From the NCBI GenBank assembly GCA_024401055.1, contig JAKSLT010000017.1, positions 1 through 41,506 on the forward strand: DNA of 41,506 nucleotides. The letters are read 5' to 3'. The notes under the pieces are model-generated. The model searched no databases, was not told where the DNA came from, and saw only the letters and a program-made list of their open reading frames with translations. The first letter of the stretch is position 1, and each line of letters starts with the position of its first letter. The position numbers and the translations under genes were made by a program. Origin of the DNA: Bacteroidaceae bacterium. Its GTDB lineage: Bacteria; Bacteroidota; Bacteroidia; Bacteroidales; Bacteroidaceae. Below, in pieces: positions 22,013 to 28,969 of the stretch.

Positions 22013-23887
22013 TTATCTTACAAGGTGTTTCTTGCCTTCGGTGATGAGGAGCGAGCCGGGGGCGGGGGTGATGACTTTGCGGCCGAAGAGGTCGTGGGTG
22101 GTCTTTGCTCCGGGAAGGGAACCGTCGGGGAGAGCGGACTGCCGTTGTCTCGCGCTTCCGTCCGTCGTTGATGCGATGCCTTCGGGTACGTCGGCCACGG
22201 GGCAGCGCACGGCGTTGGCTATAGTGCCGTCGGCGGTGAGGACGAGGACGGTGAGATAGAGGCGGTCGGTATGGATGGCGGAGCGCAGTATCTCTTTAGC
22301 GGGGAGGGTGAGGCGATAGTCGAGTGTTTCGCGCTGACCCGCGGTGCAGGATGTGGTGAAGGCGGGGGCGGCTTCCTGGTTGTCGGCCAACCAGGAGGAG
22401 GCTATCATAACGTCGTCGTACACTACGGCGGCGGGATTTGTGCCGTAGATGCCGCCGGCGCAGAAGTCGGCGAGGAGAGGATAGCGGCTGGCCTCAATCT
22501 CGGCGAAACTGTTGGCTTGCTTCCATAGGGGACTGGCACCCGTGAGGCCGTCGGCGGTAAGGACGAAGGCGATGCGCGAGCCGGGGAGGTCGGTAAGGAA
22601 CTCGGTAGCGGCAGTGGCCTGTATGGCGGAGTAGGTGTCGTCGGCGAAACAGGCCTGCGCCGTGATGTCCACCAGGGGCAGGAGGCTCTGGAAGGCGGCA
22701 GCACAAGATGTGGTGCTCTTGCCGTCGAGGCCGTCGTAGGGGTCGAAGAGGGGCGTCTTGCGGTCAATCATACAGAGGGGCGCCGTGGAGGTGGGAATGG
22801 CGGACTGGTCGTAGTCGGCGACGTACATAGGACTGTAGTTGTTGAACCAATGCACGGTGATGACGGCCACCTTGTCGGCGTGGTCCTTCTTCACCTGATT
22901 CATCACGGCGATGCCTTTGGGGCAGAATGAGCAGCCCGTGCCCGTGACTTCCTCAACGACGGTGAGGCGCTTGGCGGCGCGGGAGAGGACGTCGAAGGAG
23001 AAAGCGAAACTCGTGGGGTCGGCACTGACGTTGGGCTGGCCGTTGATGTGGGTGAGGGTGAGCGTGGCGTTGTAGCGGCCGGGAGTCTGGGGTAGGTTGA
23101 GGTCGAGGGACACCGTGGCCGGTACGTTGAGACCCGAGGCGAGGGGAGTGGAGAATGTCTTCGTTCCCGAGGCGGTGTGGCCGCCGGCCTCGAGGGTATA
23201 GCCTATGGAGGTGACGGGCCGGGAACTGTAGGACGCGAGTCGGAGGGTGAGGGGAGCCGTGGACTGTCCGGCGAGGGCGGGGGACATTTCCACGGAGGTA
23301 GGGAGGACGTAGTCACTTGTGGCCTGTCCGCCCGTAAGGAAGAGCTGGAGGGCGGAGGAGCGGATGTCGCTCTTGTCTTCCCACTGGCCGCCATAGGCGG
23401 AGAAAGAAAGATAGAAACTCTTGGCGGCGGGCGTGGCGCCTGCACCGTCGGTGCGGACGCAGCCTACGGGGTTTTGGTCGTAGATGTCCTGTATCGCGTC
23501 AATGGAAAAATAGTAGCCGATATACATACCCGTGGCGGGAATGGTAACGGGCCGGGAGAGATTCACGCGGGTGTAGCCTTGGATGAATGTGGTGGCGGAG
23601 CAGTCCTGGTCCAGCAGGCTCTTGTCGCCGAGGGAGGTTCCGCCCCACAGACGCACGGCGGTGCAATGGGCCGAGCGGCAAGGGACGTTGAGCGCCACGA
23701 TAGTCTTCCCGGCGAGCGTGGCATTGCCGGGTACCCAAAGGCCTACGCCGTATTCTCCGGCGTATTCGTAGCCCGTGCCTTTGAAGTCGGTACCGGTGAA
23801 ATAGCCCCAGAGGGTCTCTTCCTGGGAGAAGGCACACAGGGCGATGAGGGATAAAAGGGCCGTGAGGGAGACTTTGAGGAGTTTCAT
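22013..23887 (-). CDS. Omp28-like secreted protein with thioredoxin-like CxxC
   Basis: The 624-residue secreted protein has signal peptide MKLLKVSLTALLSLIALCAFS, an N-terminal beta-rich region (~25-300) and an Omp28-type thioredoxin-like domain from about residue 305 (VVEEVTGTGCSFCPKGIAVM). In Omp28 proteins the motif is usually TGxWCxxCP; here Gly replaces Trp but both cysteines remain. The C-terminus (HDLFGRKVITPAPGSLLITE then GKKHLVR) matches a short terminal motif also found in the next gene and common in secreted Bacteroidales proteins, possibly for sorting or anchoring. It is 12 bases downstream of the 432-residue protein gene and surely co-transcribed with it. Substrate unknown. Confidence 0.8.
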   Translation of the reverse strand: MKLLKVSLTALLSLIALCAFSQEETLWGYFTGTDFKGTGYEYAGEYGVGLWVPGNATLAGKTIVALNVPCRSAHCTAVRLWGGTSLGDKSLLDQDCSATTFIQGYTRVNLSRPVTIPATGMYIGYYFSIDAIQDIYDQNPVGCVRTDGAGATPAAKSFYLSFSAYGGQWEDKSDIRSSALQLFLTGGQATSDYVLPTSVEMSPALAGQSTAPLTLRLASYSSRPVTSIGYTLEAGGHTASGTKTFSTPLASGLNVPATVSLDLNLPQTPGRYNATLTLTHINGQPNVSADPTSFAFSFDVLSRAAKRLTVVEEVTGTGCSFCPKGIAVMNQVKKDHADKVAVITVHWFNNYSPMYVADYDQSAIPTSTAPLCMIDRKTPLFDPYDGLDGKSTTSCAAAFQSLLPLVDITAQACFADDTYSAIQATAATEFLTDLPGSRIAFVLTADGLTGASPLWKQANSFAEIEASRYPLLADFCAGGIYGTNPAAVVYDDVMIASSWLADNQEAAPAFTTSCTAGQRETLDYRLTLPAKEILRSAIHTDRLYLTVLVLTADGTIANAVRCPVADVPEGIASTTDGSARQRQSALPDGSLPGAKTTHDLFGRKVITPAPGSLLITEGKKHLVR

Positions 23888-23899
23888 AGCGGGGAAGGA

Positions 23900-25198
23900 T
23901 TATCGCAGGACTTTCTTGCCGGCCGGCGTGATGATGATACCGCGTGAGCGGGCTGTTGCAGGCCGGCCCGTAAGGTCGTAGCAAGGACGTGAAGGAAGGC
24001 TGGCCGCTGTGGTGTGCGGGGCCTGAATGCCAATGGTGCCGAGAAGCCCCCACTCGGAACGCTCAATGCGGGCGTAGGCTTCGTATTCGCCGTCAACACC
24101 GGGGTCGTAACTCTGGTTGAAGATGTACTCGACACATATGGTCCAGTCGTCGTAGGTGGCGTTGTAGGTGTACTCGTATTTGTTGCCCTGTCGTACGGAA
24201 ACGGTCTCGGGATGCTCGGGGTCGGAAGTGAGGGCACGCTCAAAGAGAACCTTGTTGCCGTGAGAGTCATACTCCTCGGTAACGCGCTCGATTGAAGAGA
24301 GTTGGTCGGCTTTGCCTTCAGCAGTGCGATAGGTGCGGAATTCCTCAATGAAACTGCCGTTGGCGTCGGTGAAAGTGAGAGAGTGAACCTTGCGGAGATT
24401 GGCGCCGGGAATGTCCATCGTGGCTACATAGTCGTCAGGGTGGGCGCCGCCGTATGTGACGTTGAGTGCGTAGGTGTAACCGCTATAGTCGTCATATACG
24501 GTGGCGGACTTCAGGCGGTTTGTTCCATGGAAGCACTCGTTGGGGTCGAGCACCTGGCCGGAGCAGGACTCCCACTTCATGTCGGTCCATTTCTCCTCGA
24601 GTTTGAGGTAAGCCTCCTCGGTGACGGGATCCATATTGTAGGTCTCGCGGGTGTAGGTGAGGGGCCGATTGCCTTCGTAAGTGAAGTTCTTCACATAGCT
24701 GATGGGAATGTCGGGCTGGCCGTCTTCGCCGGGAGTGTAGTCACCGATGCGGAGGATATTGTTATTGTCATCGCGGGTGATGATAATCTTCTCGGCCTTA
24801 TAGACGGTCCACTCCTTGTCCACGTTCTGGTATCCCTTGCGAAGAACGCAGAGGTCGTGGATGATAGGGTCATAAGCGCGGTTGTCGTAGGTGTAGAATA
24901 TAAGGCTGTCGGACTGGTAGCCGCGGTAGTCGGCCTCGTAAATGTTCTGTCCCCACTCGTCGTAGCAATAGCGTATGCTGTCCTCGCAGCCTTCGGTCTT
25001 GGCATAGCGAAGTATGACGTGGCCTTTGCTGTCGTATTCGTAGCGCGTGTCCATATCAAGGAGCGAACCGCTCTTGCGCACGAGATACTCCTTTTCCCTT
25101 TGTGGTAGCCATTTGTCCGCACTCTGGGCGAGAGATGAAAGGGGAGCGAGGAGAAATGTGAATAATGTGAGGATGTGTGTAAGGTGAGAAATCTTCAT
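23900..25198 (-). CDS. Secreted protein of unknown function with YD-like repeats
   Basis: Not recognised. The 432-residue protein has a signal peptide (HILTLFTFLLAPLSSLAQ). Its body is full of Tyr-Asp and Gly motifs resembling YD/RHS-type repeats (RYEYDSKGHVILRYAK, CYDEWGQNIYEADYRG, EEYDSHGNKVLFERAL, YEYTYNATYDDWTICVEY). It ends in CYDLTGRPATARSRGIIITP then AGKKVLR, the same DL-GR...GKK-R terminal motif as the downstream Omp28-like protein. It heads a two-gene unit. The shared C-terminus suggests the two are exported by the same route. Confidence 0.75.
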   Translation of the reverse strand: MKISHLTHILTLFTFLLAPLSSLAQSADKWLPQREKEYLVRKSGSLLDMDTRYEYDSKGHVILRYAKTEGCEDSIRYCYDEWGQNIYEADYRGYQSDSLIFYTYDNRAYDPIIHDLCVLRKGYQNVDKEWTVYKAEKIIITRDDNNNILRIGDYTPGEDGQPDIPISYVKNFTYEGNRPLTYTRETYNMDPVTEEAYLKLEEKWTDMKWESCSGQVLDPNECFHGTNRLKSATVYDDYSGYTYALNVTYGGAHPDDYVATMDIPGANLRKVHSLTFTDANGSFIEEFRTYRTAEGKADQLSSIERVTEEYDSHGNKVLFERALTSDPEHPETVSVRQGNKYEYTYNATYDDWTICVEYIFNQSYDPGVDGEYEAYARIERSEWGLLGTIGIQAPHTTAASLPSRPCYDLTGRPATARSRGIIITPAGKKVLR

Positions 25199-25270
25199 AT
25201 TAGAATATGGAACTTGAATTTAGAAAATAAGGAAAGATAAAGTGCCGCCTGGCATTTGTGCTGGGCGGCG

Positions 25271-25294
25271 CTGGTATGGTGGGTGATAGGGGAG
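25271..25294. repeat. 24-bp direct repeat, right copy
   Basis: CTGGTATGGTGGGTGATAGG then GGAG, one base different from 21989-22012. It lies upstream of the 23900-25198 gene. Confidence 0.8.
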
Positions 25295-25325
25295 CGGTGG
25301 CCGCGCAAGGCTCGGCGCCTTGCTG

Positions 25326-25408
25326 AACTGAAAGAAATTAAAAGTGATTAAAAGAAATTTTTCCAGAAATTAAATTTTGCAGGATAGTCAGGACGCAGCG
25401 TCCACATT
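25326..25408. repeat. Dispersed repeat with GGACGCAGCGTCC, copy A
   Basis: Runs AACTGAAAGAA...TTAAAAGAAATTTTTCCAGA...GCAGGATAGTCAGGACGCAG then CGTCCACATT, up to the DUF486 stop codon. It is repeated with small changes at 26910-27020, where a GC-rich element interrupts it. GGACGC-A-GCGTCC is a small inverted repeat. Confidence 0.85.
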
Positions 25409-25776
25409 TATTCCATAAAGACGAAATAGACGGCGAGGATGAGGCAGACGGCGGCAGCGAGATGATTCCAGTGGAGTTGCTGGCCCTGAAAGAGCATGTT
25501 GGCGATGATGCAGAAGACGGTGAGGGAGAGAACTTCCTGGATTATCTTAAGCTGCATGAGTGTGAAGGGGCCGCCGTTGCCGATGAAGCCGATGCGGTTG
25601 GCGGGAATCATGACGCAATACTCGAAGAAGGCGATGCACCACGAGAAGAGAATGACGGCGATGAGGGGCCAGTGGGTGCTGACGCCGATTTGCTGGAGCT
25701 TGAGGTGGCCGTACCACGCGAGGGTCATGAGCACGTTGCTGACGATGAGCAACAGGATTGTCCAAAGTCCGTTCAT
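25408..25776 (-). CDS. DUF486 (DMT superfamily) small membrane protein
   Basis: Small four-helix membrane protein of 122 residues. It matches DUF486 proteins, a DMT-like family with no firmly known substrate. Helices lie at about 4-20, 33-52, 80-97 and 103-120, and the conserved segments WCIAFFEYCVMIPANRIGFI and GPFTLMQLKIIQEVLSL are present. Its start overlaps the pheS stop by one base (TGATG), so it is translationally coupled to pheS. A dead paralogue lies 3.4 kb downstream at 21673-21978. Confidence 0.85.
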   Translation of the reverse strand: MNGLWTILLLIVSNVLMTLAWYGHLKLQQIGVSTHWPLIAVILFSWCIAFFEYCVMIPANRIGFIGNGGPFTLMQLKIIQEVLSLTVFCIIANMLFQGQQLHWNHLAAAVCLILAVYFVFME

Positions 25777-26819
25777 CAGTGTGCGGCGATGAATTCGTCG
25801 AGGAAGCGCGTGTCGTTCTGCGAGAAGAGGCGCAGGTCGTTGACGCGGTATTTGAGGTTGGCGATGCGCTCAACGCCCATACCGAAGGCGTAGCCGGTGT
25901 AGCGCTCGGGGTCGATGCCGTTGCTCTTCAGGACGTTGGGGTCAACCATACCGCAGCCGAGGATTTCCACCCAGCCGGTGTGCTTGCAGAAGCCGCAGCC
26001 TTTGCCGCCGCAGATGTTGCAGGAGATGTCCATCTCTGCGGAGGGCTCGGTGAAGGGGAAATAGGAGGGGCGGAGACGTATCTTGGTGTCGGCGCCGAAC
26101 ATCTCGCGGGCGAAGGAGAGGAGGACTTGCTTGAGGTCGGTGAAGCTGACGTTCTCGTCGATATAGAGGCCTTCTACCTGATGGAAGAAACAGTGGGCGC
26201 GGGCGGATATGGCTTCGTTGCGATAGACGCGCCCGGGGCAGATGACGCGGATGCTGCCGCCACGGATGGTGCCGTCGGGGTTGGCCATGGATTCCATCAC
26301 ACGGCTCTGCACGCTGCTGGTGTGGGTGCGGAGGATGATGTCTGGGTGTGTCTCGACGAAGAAGGTGTCCTGCATGTCGCGGGCGGGGTGGTCGTCGGCG
26401 AAGTTCATGGCGCCGAATACGTGCCAGTCGTCCTCTACCTCGGGACCGTCGGCCATGGAGAAGCCGAGGCGGCCGAAGATGTCGGCGATTTCCTCACGCA
26501 CGAGGCTGAGGGGATGGCGTGTGCCGAGCGGCGTGGGGTAGGGGGTGCGGGTGAGGTCGATGTCGGAGTGGTCGGTGTCGGTGGTGGCCACTTGCTGGCG
26601 CAGGGCAGCCATCTTCTCGTTGAGGGCTTCCTTGAGGGCGTTGATGTGCTGGCCTACTTCGCGCTTCTGCTCGTTGGGGACGGAGCGGAACTCGGTCATG
26701 AGGTCGTTGAGGAGGCCCTTCTTGCTGAGGTATTTCAGGCGGATGGCTTCAATCTCGGCTTCGTTGGCGGCGGTGAGGCCGGCCACTTCAGCCATTAGCG
26801 TGTTGATTTTTTGTATCAT
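25776..26819 (-). CDS. pheS: Phenylalanine-tRNA ligase alpha subunit
   Basis: Charges tRNA-Phe together with PheT, which is not in this window. It has 347 residues. An N-terminal coiled-coil (1-90) is followed by the class II core: HPLSLVREEIADIFGRLGF, HPARDMQDTFF, RTHTSSVQSRVME (motif 2 region RVYRNEAISARAHCFFHQVE) and GYAFGMGVERIANLKY (motif 3). The CNICGGKGCGFCKHTGWVEI segment is a Cys-rich variant I associate with Bacteroidetes PheS. DUF486 is coupled downstream; the MORN gene lies upstream across a 217-base repeat-rich spacer. Confidence 0.97.
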   Translation of the reverse strand: MIQKINTLMAEVAGLTAANEAEIEAIRLKYLSKKGLLNDLMTEFRSVPNEQKREVGQHINALKEALNEKMAALRQQVATTDTDHSDIDLTRTPYPTPLGTRHPLSLVREEIADIFGRLGFSMADGPEVEDDWHVFGAMNFADDHPARDMQDTFFVETHPDIILRTHTSSVQSRVMESMANPDGTIRGGSIRVICPGRVYRNEAISARAHCFFHQVEGLYIDENVSFTDLKQVLLSFAREMFGADTKIRLRPSYFPFTEPSAEMDISCNICGGKGCGFCKHTGWVEILGCGMVDPNVLKSNGIDPERYTGYAFGMGVERIANLKYRVNDLRLFSQNDTRFLDEFIAAH

Positions 26820-26828
26820 GGGAGGTGT

Positions 26829-26880
26829 ATAGTTGATAGTTGACAGTTTATAGTTGACAATTTATAGTTGACAGTTGATA
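26829..26880. repeat. TATAGTTGACA tandem repeat
   Basis: About four imperfect copies of TATAGTTGACAGT / TATAGTTGACAAT directly before the pheS start. A GAGGGGCAC-G-GTGCCCCTC hairpin follows (about 26889-26907). Confidence 0.75.
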
Positions 26881-26909
26881 GATCTTGCGAGGGGCACGGT
26901 GCCCCTCTT

Positions 26910-27020
26910 AACTGAAAGAAGGCCTCTCCCCCCGCCCTCCTCGGTAGGGAGGGCGCTTAAAAGAAAATTTTTCTGGAAATTATATTTTTGCAGGATAGTC
27001 AGGATGCAGCGTCCACATTA
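26910..27020. repeat. Dispersed repeat copy B, interrupted by a GC-rich element
   Basis: Same sequence as 25326-25408 at both ends (AACTGAAAGAA; CTTAAAAGAAAATTTTTCTG ... GCAGGATAGTCAGGATGCAG). Where copy A has a few A-rich bases, this copy has GGCCTCTCCCCCCGCCCTCC to GGGAGGGCG (26921-26955), a short member of the GC-rich palindrome family. Confidence 0.8.
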
Positions 27021-27036
27021 CTCACATTAAGCGCAA

Positions 27037-28146
27037 CTATTGTTTGCGTCCGTTGGAGTATGTGGCTTTTTCTATTACGTTGCCGTTTCGGTCGTAGATG
27101 ACGAACAAACCATCGCGTTCGCCGGCCTTGAAGGTGCCTTCGTAGCGCGTGCCTTCCTTGAGTTCCACTTCTACGCCTTTGCCGTCCTTCTTGCCGGCTT
27201 TGAAATGTCCTCTGTAGCGGAGGCCGTCCTGCGTGAGGGTTCCCTCGCCGTGCATCTCGTTGTTTTCCCATTGACCTACGTATTCGTCACCGTTTTTCCA
27301 TTTGTAGGTGCCTTGTCCGTGGCGCTTGTTGGCTTTCCACTGGCCTTTGTATATTGCGGCGTCTTTCCATGTGAAGGTGCCTTGTCCTTCCTGCTGTCCG
27401 TGGCGGAACTGTCCGGCGTATTTGTTGCCGTTGGCAAAGGTGAAGGTGGCGCCGTCGCCGTGGCGTTCGCCGTTGAGGTAGGGACCTTCGTAGAGGTCGC
27501 CGTTCTGGAACTTATAGATGCCGCGGCCGTTGATGACGTCATCGCGCCATTCGCCAGTGTAGGCATCGCCGGTGGCATAGCGGAAAGTACCTTTTCCGTT
27601 GCGCATGTTATTACTCCACTGGCCGTCGTAGCTGCTGCCGTCAGCCCAGTTGAAGAAGCCTTTTCCGGTCTTCTTGTCGTCCACCCATTGGCCTTTGTAG
27701 TAGGCGCCGTTGGCATAAGTATATGTGCCTTGGCCGTTGCGTTTGTCATCTTTCCATTCGCCTACATATTGGTCGCCGTTGTAATAGGTCATGGTGCCTT
27801 CGCCTTCTTTGACGTTGCGATACCACAGGCCGTCGTAGCGATTATTGTTCTGATACCAGAAGGTGCCGCGTCCATGCTGCTCGTCGTTGAGCCATGAACC
27901 GGTGTATTTCTCGCCGTTGGCAGAGGTGAACGTGCCGTCGCCGTGGCGTTTGCCTTTAAGGTAGCCTCCGTCATAGATGGAGCCATCGTTGTATGTCGTG
28001 GTGCCTATTCCGTTCGGCTTGCCGTTGTAGAGGTCGCCGCTATACACGCTGCCGTCCTTGAAGGTGAAGTTGCCCACGGTCATTTTCTGGGCTTGCAAGG
28101 TAGTAGCTGCCAATACAGCGGAGATGGTGAGGATGAGTCGTTTCAT
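27037..28146 (-). CDS. MORN-repeat protein, secreted
   Basis: A signal peptide (MKRLILTISAVLAATTLQAQ) and then about 14 MORN repeats of 23 residues fill all 369 residues (for example NGDQYVGEWKDDKRNGQGTY and DGSSYDGQWSNNMRNGKGTF). MORN repeats form an elongated beta-strand array used for protein or membrane contact. No catalytic domain is attached. It is 34 bases downstream of kdsB on the same strand and probably co-transcribed with kdsB and the penicillin-binding protein. A scaffold in the envelope is plausible but inferred. DNA-level similarity between repeats makes copy-number change possible. Confidence 0.9.
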   Translation of the reverse strand: MKRLILTISAVLAATTLQAQKMTVGNFTFKDGSVYSGDLYNGKPNGIGTTTYNDGSIYDGGYLKGKRHGDGTFTSANGEKYTGSWLNDEQHGRGTFWYQNNNRYDGLWYRNVKEGEGTMTYYNGDQYVGEWKDDKRNGQGTYTYANGAYYKGQWVDDKKTGKGFFNWADGSSYDGQWSNNMRNGKGTFRYATGDAYTGEWRDDVINGRGIYKFQNGDLYEGPYLNGERHGDGATFTFANGNKYAGQFRHGQQEGQGTFTWKDAAIYKGQWKANKRHGQGTYKWKNGDEYVGQWENNEMHGEGTLTQDGLRYRGHFKAGKKDGKGVEVELKEGTRYEGTFKAGERDGLFVIYDRNGNVIEKATYSNGRKQ

Positions 28147-28180
28147 GAATTGCGTATATTGTTTAGGTAGGTCCTATAAA

Positions 28181-28948
28181 TTAGTATTCTCTTTTATTTC
28201 GTAAGATGAACTCCTCTGCTTTACACAAGTCTTCGGGAGTGTCAATGCCGATAGTCTCGATGTCGGTGTAGCCCACGCTGATGCGATAGCCCGCCTCCAG
28301 CCAGCGGAGCTGTTCCAGGCTCTCTGCTTTTTCCAGAGGTGAGGGGGCCAGTTCGGTTATGGCTTCCAGCACGTCGGGACGGTAGGCATAGAGACCAATG
28401 TGCTTATGGAAGACGTGCCGGCTTGTCCATTCATTCTGAGGTACTCCGCGAAGGAAAGGAATCACGCTGCGACTGAAATAAAGAGCGCGGTGGTCTGGGC
28501 TAACCACGACCTTCGGGCTATTGGGGTTTTGCAGGGTTTCGTAATCGGTGTCGGGTGAAAAGGGCTTGACGAGCGTGGCAATCTGTGTGGCCGGATTGTT
28601 GAAGGCCTCTGCAATAGTGTGAAGCTGGCTCTCATGGATAAAGGGCTCGTCGCCTTGAATGTTTATGACGATGTCAAAAGGTCCGCCCGGGGCTTTTTTC
28701 ATGGCCTCATGGCAACGGTCGGTGCCGCTGCGGTGGTGGGTGCCGGTCATGATATATTGTCCGCCGAAACTTCTCACGCAGTCAGCGATGCGCTCATCGT
28801 CGGTGGCCACGTATGTCGTGCCGGGGAAAAGTTTTTCCACACGCTCGTAAACATGCTGGATGATGGGGCGGCCAGCCAGAAGAGCCAAAGGCTTCGCGGG
28901 AAAACGTGTGGAGGCATAACGTGCCGGTATGAGAGCGAGAATTTTCAT
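28181..28948 (-). CDS. kdsB: 3-deoxy-manno-octulosonate cytidylyltransferase
   Basis: Activates Kdo to CMP-Kdo for lipopolysaccharide inner core/lipid A synthesis, in the cytoplasm. At 255 residues it has standard length. Motifs are IPARYASTRFPAKPLALLAG at the N-terminus (nucleotide binding), VINIQGDEPFI, HKHIGLYAYR, LEQLRWLEAGYRI and GIDTPEDL at the end. It lies 21 bases after the penicillin-binding protein gene, an operon of envelope functions. Confidence 0.96.
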   Translation of the reverse strand: MKILALIPARYASTRFPAKPLALLAGRPIIQHVYERVEKLFPGTTYVATDDERIADCVRSFGGQYIMTGTHHRSGTDRCHEAMKKAPGGPFDIVINIQGDEPFIHESQLHTIAEAFNNPATQIATLVKPFSPDTDYETLQNPNSPKVVVSPDHRALYFSRSVIPFLRGVPQNEWTSRHVFHKHIGLYAYRPDVLEAITELAPSPLEKAESLEQLRWLEAGYRISVGYTDIETIGIDTPEDLCKAEEFILRNKREY

Positions 28949-28969
28949 TGTTGCTTTTTATTAGTTGGC

